Shown: positions 33,901 to 42,799 of the stretch, in pieces
Numbering within the stretch: the first letter of the stretch is position 1
Layout of the letters: the number at the start of each line of letters is the position of its first letter
Origin: Acidimicrobiaceae bacterium
Lineage (GTDB): Bacteria; Actinomycetota; Acidimicrobiia; Acidimicrobiales; Poriferisodalaceae
NCBI GenBank assembly: GCA_905182565.1
Contig: CAJJCB010000020.1
Location: 124,001 to 188,000, forward strand
Reading direction: 5' to 3'
DNA: 64,000 bases
Position numbers and translations under genes: made by a program
The notes under the pieces: generated by a model
What the model was told of the DNA's origin: nothing
What the model saw: only the letters and a program-made list of their open reading frames with translations
Databases searched by the model: none

Positions 33901-33949
33901 TGTCGTTTATTATCTGGATACCGCAATTCCTAGATCCAGAATAACGACA
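33901..33949 (+). terminator. Imperfect inverted repeat after the hydratase/F420 operon
   Basis: TGTCGTTTATTATCTGGAT (33901-33919) pairs with ATCCAGAATAACGACA (33934-33949) apart from a 3-base bulge; the loop is 14 bases. It starts 13 bases after the stop. No T-run follows, so it may be a weak terminator or an mRNA 3' end structure. Confidence 0.5.
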
Positions 33950-34000
33950 TCCACATAGACCAAACTTAGTATTCCCAAGTGAGCTAAAGTTCATAAACCA

Positions 34001-34807
34001 GTGAAGGACCGGAATCTAGTGAGTGATCGAGAACTAATTATCTCTAACTTAGATGAATGTTGGAGCTCGGCTATCAACTTTTTTGAGTCGTTGACTAATG
34101 ATCACTGGGAGGTTCAATCTTTATGCTCAGATTGGTCTATTAATGATGTCGCCAGTCACCTTTTTTCAGTAGAACAAGCTCTTACAGACTGGATTCCTGC
34201 TGGTCCAAAAGTGCCACCTCCTTTTGAACTAGTTCCTGGCTATTTTGCAGAAGCGTTACAGATGGACACGGCTAATTTAGTTAACGAGTTCCGCCATACT
34301 TTGAACCGGCGGCGAGACAATCTAGTGAATATGACAGATACAGAATTTTCGACACCGACAATGACGCCAGTTGGTCCCGGTACATACGATCGTTTTATGG
34401 CGATTCGAGAGTTCGATTTTTGGATGCACACGAGAGACTGCACCGCTCCGCTCAACATAGCGACCGATAACAGTGGGCCAACCGCAGAAATGGCTCTAAA
34501 CGAAGTTCGCCTTTCAATCGGATACATAGCTGGTAAAAAAATTGGATTAAAGAAAAATCAAACAATCCATTTCCATATCTACGGGGCTATCGAAAGCGAT
34601 ATTTTCGTGGCTTTCGAAGATAGAGCAGTCGAGGTACCTCATATAGAAAATCCAACCGTGGTACTTAATTGCGACTCTATGGCATTCATGAACCAGGCGT
34701 GTGGCAGGATTGACCCAGAGATTCCAATTGGGCAGGGGTTAATTTACTGGACAGGAGACGACACACTCGGAAACCACTCCGCTCGCAATCTCAAATTCAC
34801 CATGTAA
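34001..34807 (+). CDS. Mycothiol-dependent maleylpyruvate isomerase-family (DinB-like) protein
   Basis: 268-residue member of the actinobacterial DinB-like four-helix family (TIGR03083 type), which includes mycothiol-dependent maleylpyruvate isomerase. The metal-binding segment reads LCSDWSINDVASHLFSVEQAL (first His) and a later REFDFWMHTRDC supplies another His/Asp. The C-terminal half has the SCP2-like fold seen in this family (FVAFEDRAVEV, NQACGRIDPE). It is likely a mycothiol S-transferase or isomerase; the substrate is unknown. The start is a GTG at 34001, or an in-frame GTG at 34019. Confidence 0.82.
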   Translation: MKDRNLVSDRELIISNLDECWSSAINFFESLTNDHWEVQSLCSDWSINDVASHLFSVEQALTDWIPAGPKVPPPFELVPGYFAEALQMDTANLVNEFRHTLNRRRDNLVNMTDTEFSTPTMTPVGPGTYDRFMAIREFDFWMHTRDCTAPLNIATDNSGPTAEMALNEVRLSIGYIAGKKIGLKKNQTIHFHIYGAIESDIFVAFEDRAVEVPHIENPTVVLNCDSMAFMNQACGRIDPEIPIGQGLIYWTGDDTLGNHSARNLKFTM

Positions 34808-34841
34808 TTGTCCTGAACAACCCACTTGTCATTCAGGACAA
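34808..34841. terminator. Perfect 10-bp inverted repeat between convergent genes
   Basis: TTGTCCTGAA and TTCAGGACAA separated by 14 bases, starting directly after the stop of the DinB-like gene and lying in the 79-base space before the convergent SDR. Likely a bidirectional terminator, although no long T-run exists. Confidence 0.55.
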
Positions 34842-34886
34842 AATTAGGAATAGCTGGTGAAGTAATGTTCGAAGCTCAGCTTCCCT

Positions 34887-35759
34887 CTATTCACCAAAAG
34901 TTGAAATGAGCGTCGGATTTTCCAAGTTGGCTAGTTGTTGGTTGCGGTGATTAATTTCTTCTAGATGCTCTGGATGGGATAAAATCCAGAACTGGTTATC
35001 AAGCATCGCATCAATTACTTTTCCTGCAACATCATCAGGGTTCATTCCGCCTTCGAGCATCGCTGCTATCGCTGCGTTGCGTTTTCTGGCTTCTTCAGGT
35101 GCTCTTGTTGCAGCTACGTCAACATTTTTTTTATTGCGCTTCAATTCATCTGGGCGATTCCGTTGTGCCGTCGCTATGTTGGTGCGAACTGTTCCTGGAC
35201 AAAGCACAGATACACCCACGTCAGAATCAGGGTCTCGTTCCATTTCATGGTGCAGAGTTTCCATTATCGCGACCACTCCATACTTCGCAGCGTTATATGG
35301 AGCTAGGCCCGGAACTGCCATAAGCCCGGCAACCGAAGCCGTGCTCATAACATGCGATTCTTCTGCTTTAATCAGGTGCGGCAAGAAATGATGTATTCCG
35401 TGGATGACACCCCAAAGCGATACGTCTATGACCCATTTCCAGTCAACTAGTTGCTGATTTTTGATAAAACCGCCACCGCCAACTCCAGCATTATTGCAGA
35501 GAATATGTACTTCACCGAAGCGCTCGAGAGTCAAAGAGCTAAGGCGAGCTACTGAGTCAGAATCAGTAACATCTGTTAGTACTCCGATTGCCTGCGCTCC
35601 GGTTGCACGGACATCACTAACAGCCGCTTCGAGCGCGTCTTCTTGAACATCAGCCAAAACTATTTTTGCCTGCTGATGCGCAAAGCCCATTGCCAAAGCT
35701 TTACCTATACCGGAACCCGCCCCGGTTACGACAACCACACGATCTTCAATTTGTTTCAT
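34887..35759 (-). CDS. SDR-family oxidoreductase
   Basis: Classical short-chain dehydrogenase, 290 residues, NAD(P)-dependent. The cofactor loop is VTGAGSGIGKALAMGF with VLADVQEDALEAA after strand 2 (an Asp that favours NAD), then LCNNAGVGGGGF, a catalytic MSTASVAGLMAVPGLAPYNAAKYG and a long C-terminal helical part that binds substrate. GGAGG is 8 bases before the ATG. The nitronate monooxygenase gene lies 33 bases upstream on the same strand, so both are probably co-transcribed. Substrate unknown. Confidence 0.9.
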   Translation of the reverse strand: MKQIEDRVVVVTGAGSGIGKALAMGFAHQQAKIVLADVQEDALEAAVSDVRATGAQAIGVLTDVTDSDSVARLSSLTLERFGEVHILCNNAGVGGGGFIKNQQLVDWKWVIDVSLWGVIHGIHHFLPHLIKAEESHVMSTASVAGLMAVPGLAPYNAAKYGVVAIMETLHHEMERDPDSDVGVSVLCPGTVRTNIATAQRNRPDELKRNKKNVDVAATRAPEEARKRNAAIAAMLEGGMNPDDVAGKVIDAMLDNQFWILSHPEHLEEINHRNQQLANLENPTLISTFGE

Positions 35760-35792
35760 TGATAACCCTCCACTAATTTTCTCTATGCACCA

Positions 35793-36932
35793 TCACTGGT
35801 CGTTCAGAGACTCCAACCGGTCCATTACGTCTACATATTCACTAATCATGTTTTCGACTACGCGAGTAGCAGAAATCGATTCATTCATTTGTCCGACTAT
35901 CTGACCGACAAAATAATTAGATAGCTTTACGGCTCCTACGTTTTCTCCATTTAGAGCTGCTCTGTCAACCCTACGACTAGCTTCGCTAATCAACATTGGC
36001 TGCAACGGCATAGGAAGCGTTCCTGGTGAATCCGCACCTTCCCATTCGTCGGTCCAAGCTGAACGTAGCTGGCGAGCTGGTTTACCTGTTCGCGACCTAG
36101 ATCTGAGTGTGTCAGATGAAGTCGCCGCTAAAAACTTATCCTTTACTGCCGGATGTGTCTCTGCTTCTAGAGTTGTCAACCATACTGACCCACACCAAAC
36201 TCCTTGGGCTCCTAAAGCGAGCGAAGCAGCCACTTGCCTTCCTGTTCCTATTCCACCTGCTGCCAGAACTGGAATTGGATGAACTGCATCAACTATTTCC
36301 GGCACTAATACCATCGTGCCTATCTCTCCGGTATGTCCGCCAGCTTCATGTCCTTGGGCAATTATAATGTCTACACCTGCAGCCACATGTCTGACCGCAT
36401 GGGACTTTTTACCCGCCAAAGCTCCCACTAGGATTCCTTGCTCGTGAGCTCGAGCGATCATGTCTGGAGGTGGAGGTCCTAGCGCATTTACGATTAACTT
36501 AATCGGATGCGAAAAGGCTACGTCCATTAAAGGGACTGCCTGAGAATAGGTCATTGGCGGTTCGCCATCGCCCCCCATTACGTTCAAACCATCCGACTTC
36601 GGCATTTCCGGAACGCCATAACGATCCATCATATTTTCAAGGAAATCTCGGTGCCCTTGAGGGATCATGGCACGAAGATCAGCAGCCGATTTACCGCCTT
36701 CATCTGAACCCTCGTACTTTGCCGGAACAATGATATCTACACCGAAGGGTTTCCCGGCTACTTCATCAGTAATCCACTTCAGGTCTACATCTAGTTGTTC
36801 CGGGGTGTGTCCTGCCGCGCCTAGCACACCAAAGCCACCTGCTTTCGTCACTGCCGCGACCACATCTCGGCAATGAGTAAAGGCAAGAATCGGAACATCC
36901 ACACCAAGAATCTCGCAAACATTTGTCTTCAT
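35793..36932 (-). CDS. Nitronate monooxygenase-family flavoprotein
   Basis: FMN-dependent TIM-barrel enzyme of the 2-nitropropane dioxygenase/nitronate monooxygenase family, 379 residues from the ATG at 36932 (TAGTTT lies 7 bases upstream; the frame runs 22 codons further without similarity). Motifs: VPILAFTHCRDVVAAVTKAGGFGVLGAAG, IIAQGHEAGGHTGEIGTM, VLAAGGIGTGRQVAASLALGAQGV (split here; FMN phosphate site). The usual GGH-type catalytic histidine is in EAGGHTG. It oxidises toxic alkyl nitronates, or, in actinobacterial versions, possibly other acids. Forms an operon with the SDR. Confidence 0.9.
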   Translation of the reverse strand: MKTNVCEILGVDVPILAFTHCRDVVAAVTKAGGFGVLGAAGHTPEQLDVDLKWITDEVAGKPFGVDIIVPAKYEGSDEGGKSAADLRAMIPQGHRDFLENMMDRYGVPEMPKSDGLNVMGGDGEPPMTYSQAVPLMDVAFSHPIKLIVNALGPPPPDMIARAHEQGILVGALAGKKSHAVRHVAAGVDIIIAQGHEAGGHTGEIGTMVLVPEIVDAVHPIPVLAAGGIGTGRQVAASLALGAQGVWCGSVWLTTLEAETHPAVKDKFLAATSSDTLRSRSRTGKPARQLRSAWTDEWEGADSPGTLPMPLQPMLISEASRRVDRAALNGENVGAVKLSNYFVGQIVGQMNESISATRVVENMISEYVDVMDRLESLNDQ

Positions 36933-36939
36933 AATTATC

Positions 36940-36945
36940 AAACTA
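36940..36945 (-). promoter_or_regulatory. -10-like hexamer TAGTTT of the nitronate monooxygenase gene
   Basis: Seven bases before the ATG at 36932; supports that start against the longer frame. Confidence 0.4.
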
Positions 36946-37148
36946 GACTGTGACTGCAACAATTGCCTGTGCTTCGTAAAATCGTATGAGAAAATCACCG
37001 ACGGCCAAGCTCACAGCGGTTCAACTATTTCTATTAGGAGTAACTCAACCTTTCATATCAACGGATTGATCTGCCTTACGGTTAAGGATTTATCTATTAT
37101 TTCCTCGCGACAGTTGGAGCGCCGAGTTTGGGCTGTAATGCTCTAACT

Positions 37149-38045
37149 ATGAATTTCACTTCGATAGGTCACAGCTACATCGATAGCGAGTCAGGCACAC
37201 CACTCGATGTCTGGTATCCAATATCGGGCAACGATCCATCTCGATCGTGTCTCGCTGAGAAACTAGGAATTATTCGAAGTATCACAGTTGAATCTGAGCT
37301 TTCCGATTCAGACAGCCCCCCTAAAGACTTCAATGAGGCATACCTTCGCCTTCACCTATTGAGCAGACGAGAGATAAAGCCCCACGAGACCAACCTTGAA
37401 GGTTTGTTTAGTCTTCTTACGAATTGCGCTTGGACGAATCTAGGGCCAGTTCTGCCCGAAAAAGTCGACGCTCTTAGGTCCGCTGCAGCTAAAGAAAGCC
37501 AAAGCCTCAACGTCACCTCAGTTGACAAGTTTCCCAGGATGACTGATTACGTGATCCCATCAGGCGTTCGCATCGCAGATGCTGATCGCGTCCGGCTCGG
37601 CGCCCACCTGGCAGATGGAACCACTGTTATGCATGAAGGTTTTTGCAACTTCAATGCTGGAACCCTAGGTCCTGCGATGGTCGAAGGCAGAATTAGCGCA
37701 GGCGTGATAGTCGGAGCTCATAGCGATATCGGAGGCAGCGCTTCAATCATGGGCACTCTTTCAGGTGGTGGGAAAGAAATAATTTCGATCGGGGAACACT
37801 GTCTACTGGGCGCTAACTCAGGGATAGGCATCTCCCTCGGCAGCTACTGCACAGTAGAAGCAGGCTGCTACGTAACGGCTGGAAGTCGCGTCACCCTTCC
37901 CAACGGAACGGTAGTCAAAGGAAGCGAATTGTCGGGCAAATCGGGCATGCTATTTATACGAAACAGCCTAAGCGGAGCCATAGAAATGCGGATATTAGAT
38001 CCTGACCGTTGGTCAGGAATTAATCAGGAGCTCCACACGAACTGA
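37149..38045 (+). CDS. dapD: Tetrahydrodipicolinate N-succinyltransferase, actinobacterial type
   Basis: Catalyses succinyl transfer to tetrahydrodipicolinate in lysine and diaminopimelate synthesis. 298 residues from the ATG at 37149 (an in-frame TTG at 37128 is less likely). The central part shows left-handed beta-helix hexapeptide repeats: VRIADADRVRLGAHLADGTT, HEGFCNFNAGTLGPAMVEGR, VGAHSDIGGSASIMGTLSGG, GEHCLLGANSGIGISLG. The short helical N-terminal domain fits the mycobacterial DapD rather than the enterobacterial one. Cell-wall diaminopimelate synthesis fits an actinobacterium. No other lysine gene is nearby. Confidence 0.94.
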   Translation: MNFTSIGHSYIDSESGTPLDVWYPISGNDPSRSCLAEKLGIIRSITVESELSDSDSPPKDFNEAYLRLHLLSRREIKPHETNLEGLFSLLTNCAWTNLGPVLPEKVDALRSAAAKESQSLNVTSVDKFPRMTDYVIPSGVRIADADRVRLGAHLADGTTVMHEGFCNFNAGTLGPAMVEGRISAGVIVGAHSDIGGSASIMGTLSGGGKEIISIGEHCLLGANSGIGISLGSYCTVEAGCYVTAGSRVTLPNGTVVKGSELSGKSGMLFIRNSLSGAIEMRILDPDRWSGINQELHTN

Positions 38046-38128
38046 AGTTTTTAGAATTTTAGTTTTTCGGACCAGAGCGACAGACACATTCCCTCGCCTA
38101 AGGTTCGGTTAAGAAGAAAGGATATATT

Positions 38129-39283
38129 ATGCCATACGTTCAGGATCGAGTAATACACGACGCAGACGCCCACACTATGGAACCTCCTGAGTGGCTAAAT
38201 GAATTCGCTCCTAAACCGGTTATCGAATATTTCACTGAACATTTTTCAAAAAGCAGCACTGAACTTTTCGCAGACATCGAACGCTGCCGAGATTTACAAG
38301 CCGACAAAGACTTTCGCGAAACTGCTGAACAAGAAATAATGAGCCGAAAAAATTTCCAGGCTAAAGGGGCATGGGATAGTTCCGACCGCAGCCAGGCCCT
38401 CGACTGTTTAGGTTTCTCCAGTCAACTAGTTTTTCCCACTATGCCGAACACCGTTTTAGAAGCAATGGAGCATGAAGCTTCAGCAGAACTTACATACGCA
38501 ACAGCAGACGCTGCGAATCGAGCCCAAACTGCTTTTTGCAAAAATGACCCACGCCTTCTACCGGTTGCATACATTCCTCTTCAGGATTTAGAAATGGCCC
38601 CAGCCTGCGCTGAGCGAGCTTTAAATCTTGGAGCAGCCGCGCTTCTGATTCCAAACCGGATGCCCAAAAATCATGCCCACAGCCATATTAAATTTGACCG
38701 GGTCTGGGCACTAGCTCAAGAAGCCCAGGTCCCAGTAGTTATGCACGTGGCTGAGCCAAATTTAGTTATGCCCCCGCAGCATCGCAACAATGGATTACCA
38801 CCTGAACCTGATTTTCACGGAGGAGGAGAGAACTTTAGGTCAGTTTCTTATATGGCTATTTCTTCAGCGCCAGCGCAGGCATTATCCATGTTTATATTTG
38901 ATGGCGTTCTAGAACGTTTCCCTGAATTAAGAATTGGCATAATCGAATTAGGAGCTGCGTGGGTACCTTCGTTTATTCGTCAGCTTGATGCAGCTTTTCT
39001 AGCGTTCAAACGACATGAAAATCGACTTCAATCACTCAGCCTTCAGCCTTCTGAGTACGTGCAGAGGCAAGTTCGAGTTACACCCTTCCCAACCGAACCG
39101 ACCGGATGGATTATCGAAAATTCTTCGCCAGAAATTTGTATGTTTAGCTCGGATTTTCCTCATGTAGAAGGTGGAAGAAACCCTCTTAAGCATTTTGACC
39201 AGGAAGTCCAGCAAATGGATGATCTAACAAAAGACAAATTTTTTCGACTTAATTTTGAAGACCTAATGGGCTCAGCTTTCTAA
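38129..39283 (+). CDS. Amidohydrolase-2 family protein (ACMSD-like)
   Basis: 384-residue metal-dependent TIM-barrel hydrolase or decarboxylase. Metal ligands are suggested by VIHDADAHTMEPPEW (N-terminal Asp-x-His), VPVVMHVAEPN (central His) and FSSDFPHVEGG (C-terminal Asp), the usual arrangement of the amidohydrolase-2 group that includes aminocarboxymuconate-semialdehyde decarboxylase. It heads a four-gene operon with a small GIY-YIG-like protein, an acyl-CoA dehydrogenase and a CoA-transferase, which points to degradation of an aromatic or branched acid. AGAAAGGA lies before the ATG. Confidence 0.88.
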   Translation: MPYVQDRVIHDADAHTMEPPEWLNEFAPKPVIEYFTEHFSKSSTELFADIERCRDLQADKDFRETAEQEIMSRKNFQAKGAWDSSDRSQALDCLGFSSQLVFPTMPNTVLEAMEHEASAELTYATADAANRAQTAFCKNDPRLLPVAYIPLQDLEMAPACAERALNLGAAALLIPNRMPKNHAHSHIKFDRVWALAQEAQVPVVMHVAEPNLVMPPQHRNNGLPPEPDFHGGGENFRSVSYMAISSAPAQALSMFIFDGVLERFPELRIGIIELGAAWVPSFIRQLDAAFLAFKRHENRLQSLSLQPSEYVQRQVRVTPFPTEPTGWIIENSSPEICMFSSDFPHVEGGRNPLKHFDQEVQQMDDLTKDKFFRLNFEDLMGSAF

Positions 39284-39309
39284 CCTCGCGTGAACATCGA
39301 AAGGACTCA

Positions 39310-39645
39310 ATGGGTATTCGACTCGAAAAAAATTGGGAAATACTGAACAGTACTAATATCGAAGCTCTCCCAGGACAACTCGGGGTGTATCAAATAGCTG
39401 ACAAAGACGGACAAATTATCTCTGTTGGCTATGCCGGAGCGAAAGAACCTTTCGGCATCAGGTCTGCCTTGGAGAGAGAGATACTCAGACATGGAAATGT
39501 AGCCACACAATTTCGTTACGAGTTCACTTCCAACTATCAAAGCAGGTGGGATGAACTGCTGATGCTCCACATCTATGACTATGGCGAACTCCCCGAACAT
39601 CAACAAAATGAATCCAGTCGCGTTGGTCGACTCCATCCAAGCTAG
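39310..39645 (+). CDS. Small conserved-looking protein with GIY-YIG-like N-terminus
   Basis: 111 residues, function unknown. The N-terminal part reads GVYQIAD (25-31), then QIISVGYAGAKEPFGIRSALEREI; the paired GVY and VGYAG strands followed by an Arg-containing helix (Arg51, Glu57) resemble the GIY-YIG nuclease fold, but the rest of the nuclease pattern is short and unconfirmed. The C-terminal half (QSRWDELLMLHIYDYGELP) could form the remaining helix and strand. A strong ribosome site AAAGGAC lies 4-5 bases before the ATG. It sits in the middle of an acyl-CoA operon between an amidohydrolase and an acyl-CoA dehydrogenase, an odd place for a nuclease. Confidence 0.72.
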   Translation: MGIRLEKNWEILNSTNIEALPGQLGVYQIADKDGQIISVGYAGAKEPFGIRSALEREILRHGNVATQFRYEFTSNYQSRWDELLMLHIYDYGELPEHQQNESSRVGRLHPS

Positions 39646-39657
39646 CTAAGAGGAAAC

Positions 39658-40824
39658 ATGAATTTTGATCTCACCGATGAACAGCAAATGATCGTCGATA
39701 CAACTCGCAAATTCGTCGAAAGCGAAATAGTTCCAGCTGAAGAACATCTCGACCCTGATGCTGGCTCACTGGAGCCGCACGACTTTGAGCGATTAGTTAC
39801 CAAAACTAAAGAGATGGGCTTCTACGGATTAGATATCCCTGCAGAATATGGCGGCCCTGGCCTCGACACGACAACCAGAGCCCTGATGGCGATTGAAATG
39901 TCTCAGCATCGCGCTGGTTTGTATAACCCTTGTTACGGAGTTTTCGGCGGTGCCGGGTTGGCCCAACTTTATGAGGCAACTGATGCTCAAAAAGAACGTT
40001 GGTTGTATCCAACTCTAAGAGGTGAAAAAAAAGGGTGCTTCGCTCTCACTGAGCCTTCTGGGGGTTCAGATCCTGCGCGAGCTATACAAACTAAGGGATA
40101 CAAGGACGGCACTGAGTGGGTCCTTAATGGCTCGAAACTTTATATTTCAGGCGCAGACAAGGCCGACTATGCTCTTCTTTTCGCACGCACATCGGATGAT
40201 CCTGGCCGAAACGGGGTCACCGCATTTATCGTAGACACCGATTCTCCTGGGTTCTTTGTAAGACGCGTAGTTCACACATTACGCGCAACGCACTACGCCA
40301 CCGAACTCCAATTCGAGGATTTAAGAATCCCCGAGGACCAGATATTAGGGGAAGTAAATGGTGGATTTGCTATTGCTAATGACCGACTCAGTCGACAAAG
40401 AATTCCATATGCCGCTGGGTGTATAGGTCCCGCAATTAAAGCTCAAGCAATGTCTATTGAATGGGCCAAAAGTCGAGAAACTTTCGGTTCACTCCTGGCC
40501 GAAAAACAAGCTATTCAATGGATGTTGGTTGATAACGAAATTGATATTCGCCACGCAAGATACTGTGTGCTTGAAGCAGCGCAAAAAGCCGACAAAGGAC
40601 TGCGTTTTCGAACAGAAGCAGCTATGGCTAAGTTGGTAGCGACCGAAGCAGCTGGAAGAGTTGTAGACCGTTGCATGCAAATCCATGGAGGAATTGGTGT
40701 AACAAAAGATCTCCCATTGGAACGCTGGTACCGAGAGCTCAGAATTCGTCGTGTTGGGGAGGGGCCTAGCGAGGTGCAGAAACTAATTATGGCTCGAGAC
40801 ATAATTGGCGGCAGCTTTAAGTGA
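39658..40824 (+). CDS. Acyl-CoA dehydrogenase
   Basis: FAD-dependent acyl-CoA dehydrogenase, 388 residues, normal length. The N-terminal FDLTDEQQMIVDTTRKFVES, the substrate/FAD segment CFALTEPSGGSDPARAIQT, and QIHGGIGVTKDLPLERWYRE near the C-terminus are diagnostic. The catalytic base position near the C-terminus reads IRRVGEGPSEVQKLIMAR, with Glu in EGPSE as in short- and medium-chain enzymes. AGAGGAAAC precedes the ATG. The CoA-transferase gene overlaps the stop by 4 bases (GTGA). Together they would activate and desaturate a carboxylic acid. Confidence 0.95.
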   Translation: MNFDLTDEQQMIVDTTRKFVESEIVPAEEHLDPDAGSLEPHDFERLVTKTKEMGFYGLDIPAEYGGPGLDTTTRALMAIEMSQHRAGLYNPCYGVFGGAGLAQLYEATDAQKERWLYPTLRGEKKGCFALTEPSGGSDPARAIQTKGYKDGTEWVLNGSKLYISGADKADYALLFARTSDDPGRNGVTAFIVDTDSPGFFVRRVVHTLRATHYATELQFEDLRIPEDQILGEVNGGFAIANDRLSRQRIPYAAGCIGPAIKAQAMSIEWAKSRETFGSLLAEKQAIQWMLVDNEIDIRHARYCVLEAAQKADKGLRFRTEAAMAKLVATEAAGRVVDRCMQIHGGIGVTKDLPLERWYRELRIRRVGEGPSEVQKLIMARDIIGGSFK

Positions 40825-42029
40825 GTGAGGTCTCGGGTCCACATAATGACACAGATCGGCCCTTGCCCTTAGACGGGGTAACAGTCCTTGATCTCGGACA
40901 GATATACCAAGGTCCATACGCAGGATTTCTTCTAGCAATGGCTGGTGCCCGTGTAATTAAAGTTGAGCAAACGCTCGGTGAACCGTTACGAGCCCGAGGA
41001 AATTCTCTTCCGTTCGCGATGCTGAACTCTTCGAAAGAAACCGTGACACTCAATCTTAAGTCCCCAGAAGGGCATGAGATGTTTCTTGAGCTAGCAAAAA
41101 ACGCAGACGTAGTACTAGTCAATTTCGCTCCGGGCGTGCCAGAAAAATTAAAAATCGACGCAGATTCTCTCTGGAAAATTAACCCAAAGCTTGTTTTTGC
41201 TCATGCTTCTGGATTTGGTTTGAGCGGACCCTCAGCTGACCAAACCGCAATGGATATAACGGTGCAAGCTCATATGGGCTCGATGAGCGTAACCGGACAT
41301 CCCGGGGAGCCACCTGTTAAAGCCGGAGTGCCTTTTGTGGATTTTCTTGGCGGCTCTCATCTATACGGTGGCATTGTCACTGCATTATTTGAGGTCCAGC
41401 GAACTGGTCGCGGACGAATGGTCGAAACTTCGATGGCGGAAGCCGCTTACCACACCCTTTCCACCAACATGCTTTCCTGGCATCAAAGCGGATCAACGCA
41501 ACGAACCGGAAACAAACATGCAGCACTCGGAATGGCTCCTTACGACGTTTATGAATGCCAGGACGGTCACATTGCGCTCATCGCAGTCACCAACCGTCAC
41601 TGGCGATCTGTCTTAAGCGTTATTGGACGAGAAGATCTTATAGAAGACAGTCGCTATCGGGAAAATTCTGACCGTGCACTGCACATGAGAGAAGTAGATG
41701 AACTAGTTGGAAGTTGGACCCAAAGCCGTTCGCGAGAAGAGGTCAATCAGCGATTGAGCGATGTCGGTGTTCCTGTCGCAATAGTACGCGAGGTCAACGA
41801 AGTTGTAACCGATAAACATCTCGCTGCACGGGGATTTATCGAGTGGTTCGAGCATGAAGAATTAGGTTCGATACCCCTTCCTCATTCGCCCATAAGATGG
41901 ACCGGATCTAATCTTCGCCCCCTAGAGCTTTTTCACGATCTCGGAGCAGATAACAGCAAAATTTTTGGTGAGATGCTTGGACTCTCAGAAGAACGGTTAC
42001 AGGACCTTAAACAGCGCGGAATCATTTAG
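40821..42029 (+). CDS. Family III CoA-transferase (CaiB/BaiF)
   Basis: 402-residue CoA-transferase with N-terminal VTVLDLGQIYQGPYAGFLLA and AGARVIKVEQTLGEPLRARG, typical of the family. The catalytic acid is probably in the VPFVDFLGGSHLYGGIVTAL region. Start is a GTG that overlaps the stop of the acyl-CoA dehydrogenase, giving translational coupling. It supplies the CoA thioester for the preceding dehydrogenase, as the BaiF/CaiB genes do in carnitine and bile-acid pathways. Paralogue of the protein encoded at 24090-25331. Confidence 0.94.
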   Translation: MSEVSGPHNDTDRPLPLDGVTVLDLGQIYQGPYAGFLLAMAGARVIKVEQTLGEPLRARGNSLPFAMLNSSKETVTLNLKSPEGHEMFLELAKNADVVLVNFAPGVPEKLKIDADSLWKINPKLVFAHASGFGLSGPSADQTAMDITVQAHMGSMSVTGHPGEPPVKAGVPFVDFLGGSHLYGGIVTALFEVQRTGRGRMVETSMAEAAYHTLSTNMLSWHQSGSTQRTGNKHAALGMAPYDVYECQDGHIALIAVTNRHWRSVLSVIGREDLIEDSRYRENSDRALHMREVDELVGSWTQSRSREEVNQRLSDVGVPVAIVREVNEVVTDKHLAARGFIEWFEHEELGSIPLPHSPIRWTGSNLRPLELFHDLGADNSKIFGEMLGLSEERLQDLKQRGII

Positions 42030-42033
42030 TAAT

Positions 42034-42741
42034 TTAAAGGCTTGACTGTTCAACCAGCCATGGAAAAATCGAATCAACGCCTGTTTGCATCTCAGGGTGC
42101 CACTGCACTCCGACTACACGACCATTTTCGTGTTCCAAACTTTCAATTGTCCCGTCTGGTGACCAGCCCGTCGATTTCAGCCCGATTCCTAAGTTCTTGA
42201 CTGCCTGATGGTGAAATGAATTAACCTCAATTGTCGACTCGTACACCGTAGAAAGAATACTTTTTGGTGCAAAACTAACAGTGTGACGACGCTCATTCCG
42301 GTCGCTGGAGCGCAGACAATGCTGGTCTCCTTTATCCCACAGTAAATTTGACTCCAAGCTCCCACCCAAGGCCACATTTAGCAACTGTACTCCTCGACAA
42401 ATAGCCAACACTGGTTTCTCTTTTTCGAACGCCGCTTCTAATAGACCCATCTCAAAATTATCACGCTCTATAGAAACCCCCTCGCTATAACCCGAAGGAC
42501 CGTTCCAAAGAACCGGGTCAACATCACCACCACCGGTCAGAATAAGCGCATCAAGACGATCAATATAGTTAGCCGGCATATCAAGCATTGGGATCATGAC
42601 CGGAAGGCCACCAGCTAGCGCAACTTTACGCGCGTACTCTGCGAAAAAAAGATCCACAGGACTTTCAGCCAAATGCAAGTTTTGACCTGAAAATATATCG
42701 CCTTTCACGGAACGCCCCGTGATACCAATTAGAGGAGCCAT
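42034..42741 (-). CDS. Class I glutamine amidotransferase, gamma-glutamyl-GABA hydrolase type (peptidase C26)
   Basis: 235-residue hydrolase of the PuuD family that cleaves gamma-glutamyl bonds. The nucleophile Cys115 lies in LAICRGVQLLNVALGG, and the catalytic His-x-Glu in GVQWHPEMQ near residue 216. The TGGGDVDPVLWN segment before the nucleophile is typical of PuuD. TACGAT lies 7 bases before the ATG at 42741. It is convergent with the CoA-transferase, 4 bases between stops, and divergent from a DUF3817 gene. Probably used in breakdown of gamma-glutamylated amines. Confidence 0.93.
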   Translation of the reverse strand: MAPLIGITGRSVKGDIFSGQNLHLAESPVDLFFAEYARKVALAGGLPVMIPMLDMPANYIDRLDALILTGGGDVDPVLWNGPSGYSEGVSIERDNFEMGLLEAAFEKEKPVLAICRGVQLLNVALGGSLESNLLWDKGDQHCLRSSDRNERRHTVSFAPKSILSTVYESTIEVNSFHHQAVKNLGIGLKSTGWSPDGTIESLEHENGRVVGVQWHPEMQTGVDSIFPWLVEQSSL

Positions 42742-42748
42742 CTGTTAG

Positions 42749-42754
42749 ATCGTA
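42749..42754 (-). promoter_or_regulatory. -10-like hexamer TACGAT of the C26 hydrolase gene
   Basis: Seven bases before the ATG at 42741. Confidence 0.45.
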
Positions 42755-42799
42755 TGTGAAAGTAACAGAAGTAGGTTAATGCACCGCCAGTAAGCCACA

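Noticed and set aside
40489-41122. Minus-strand frames opposite the acyl-CoA dehydrogenase and CoA-transferase
   Set aside because: Antisense to strongly conserved enzyme cores; no ribosome sites.
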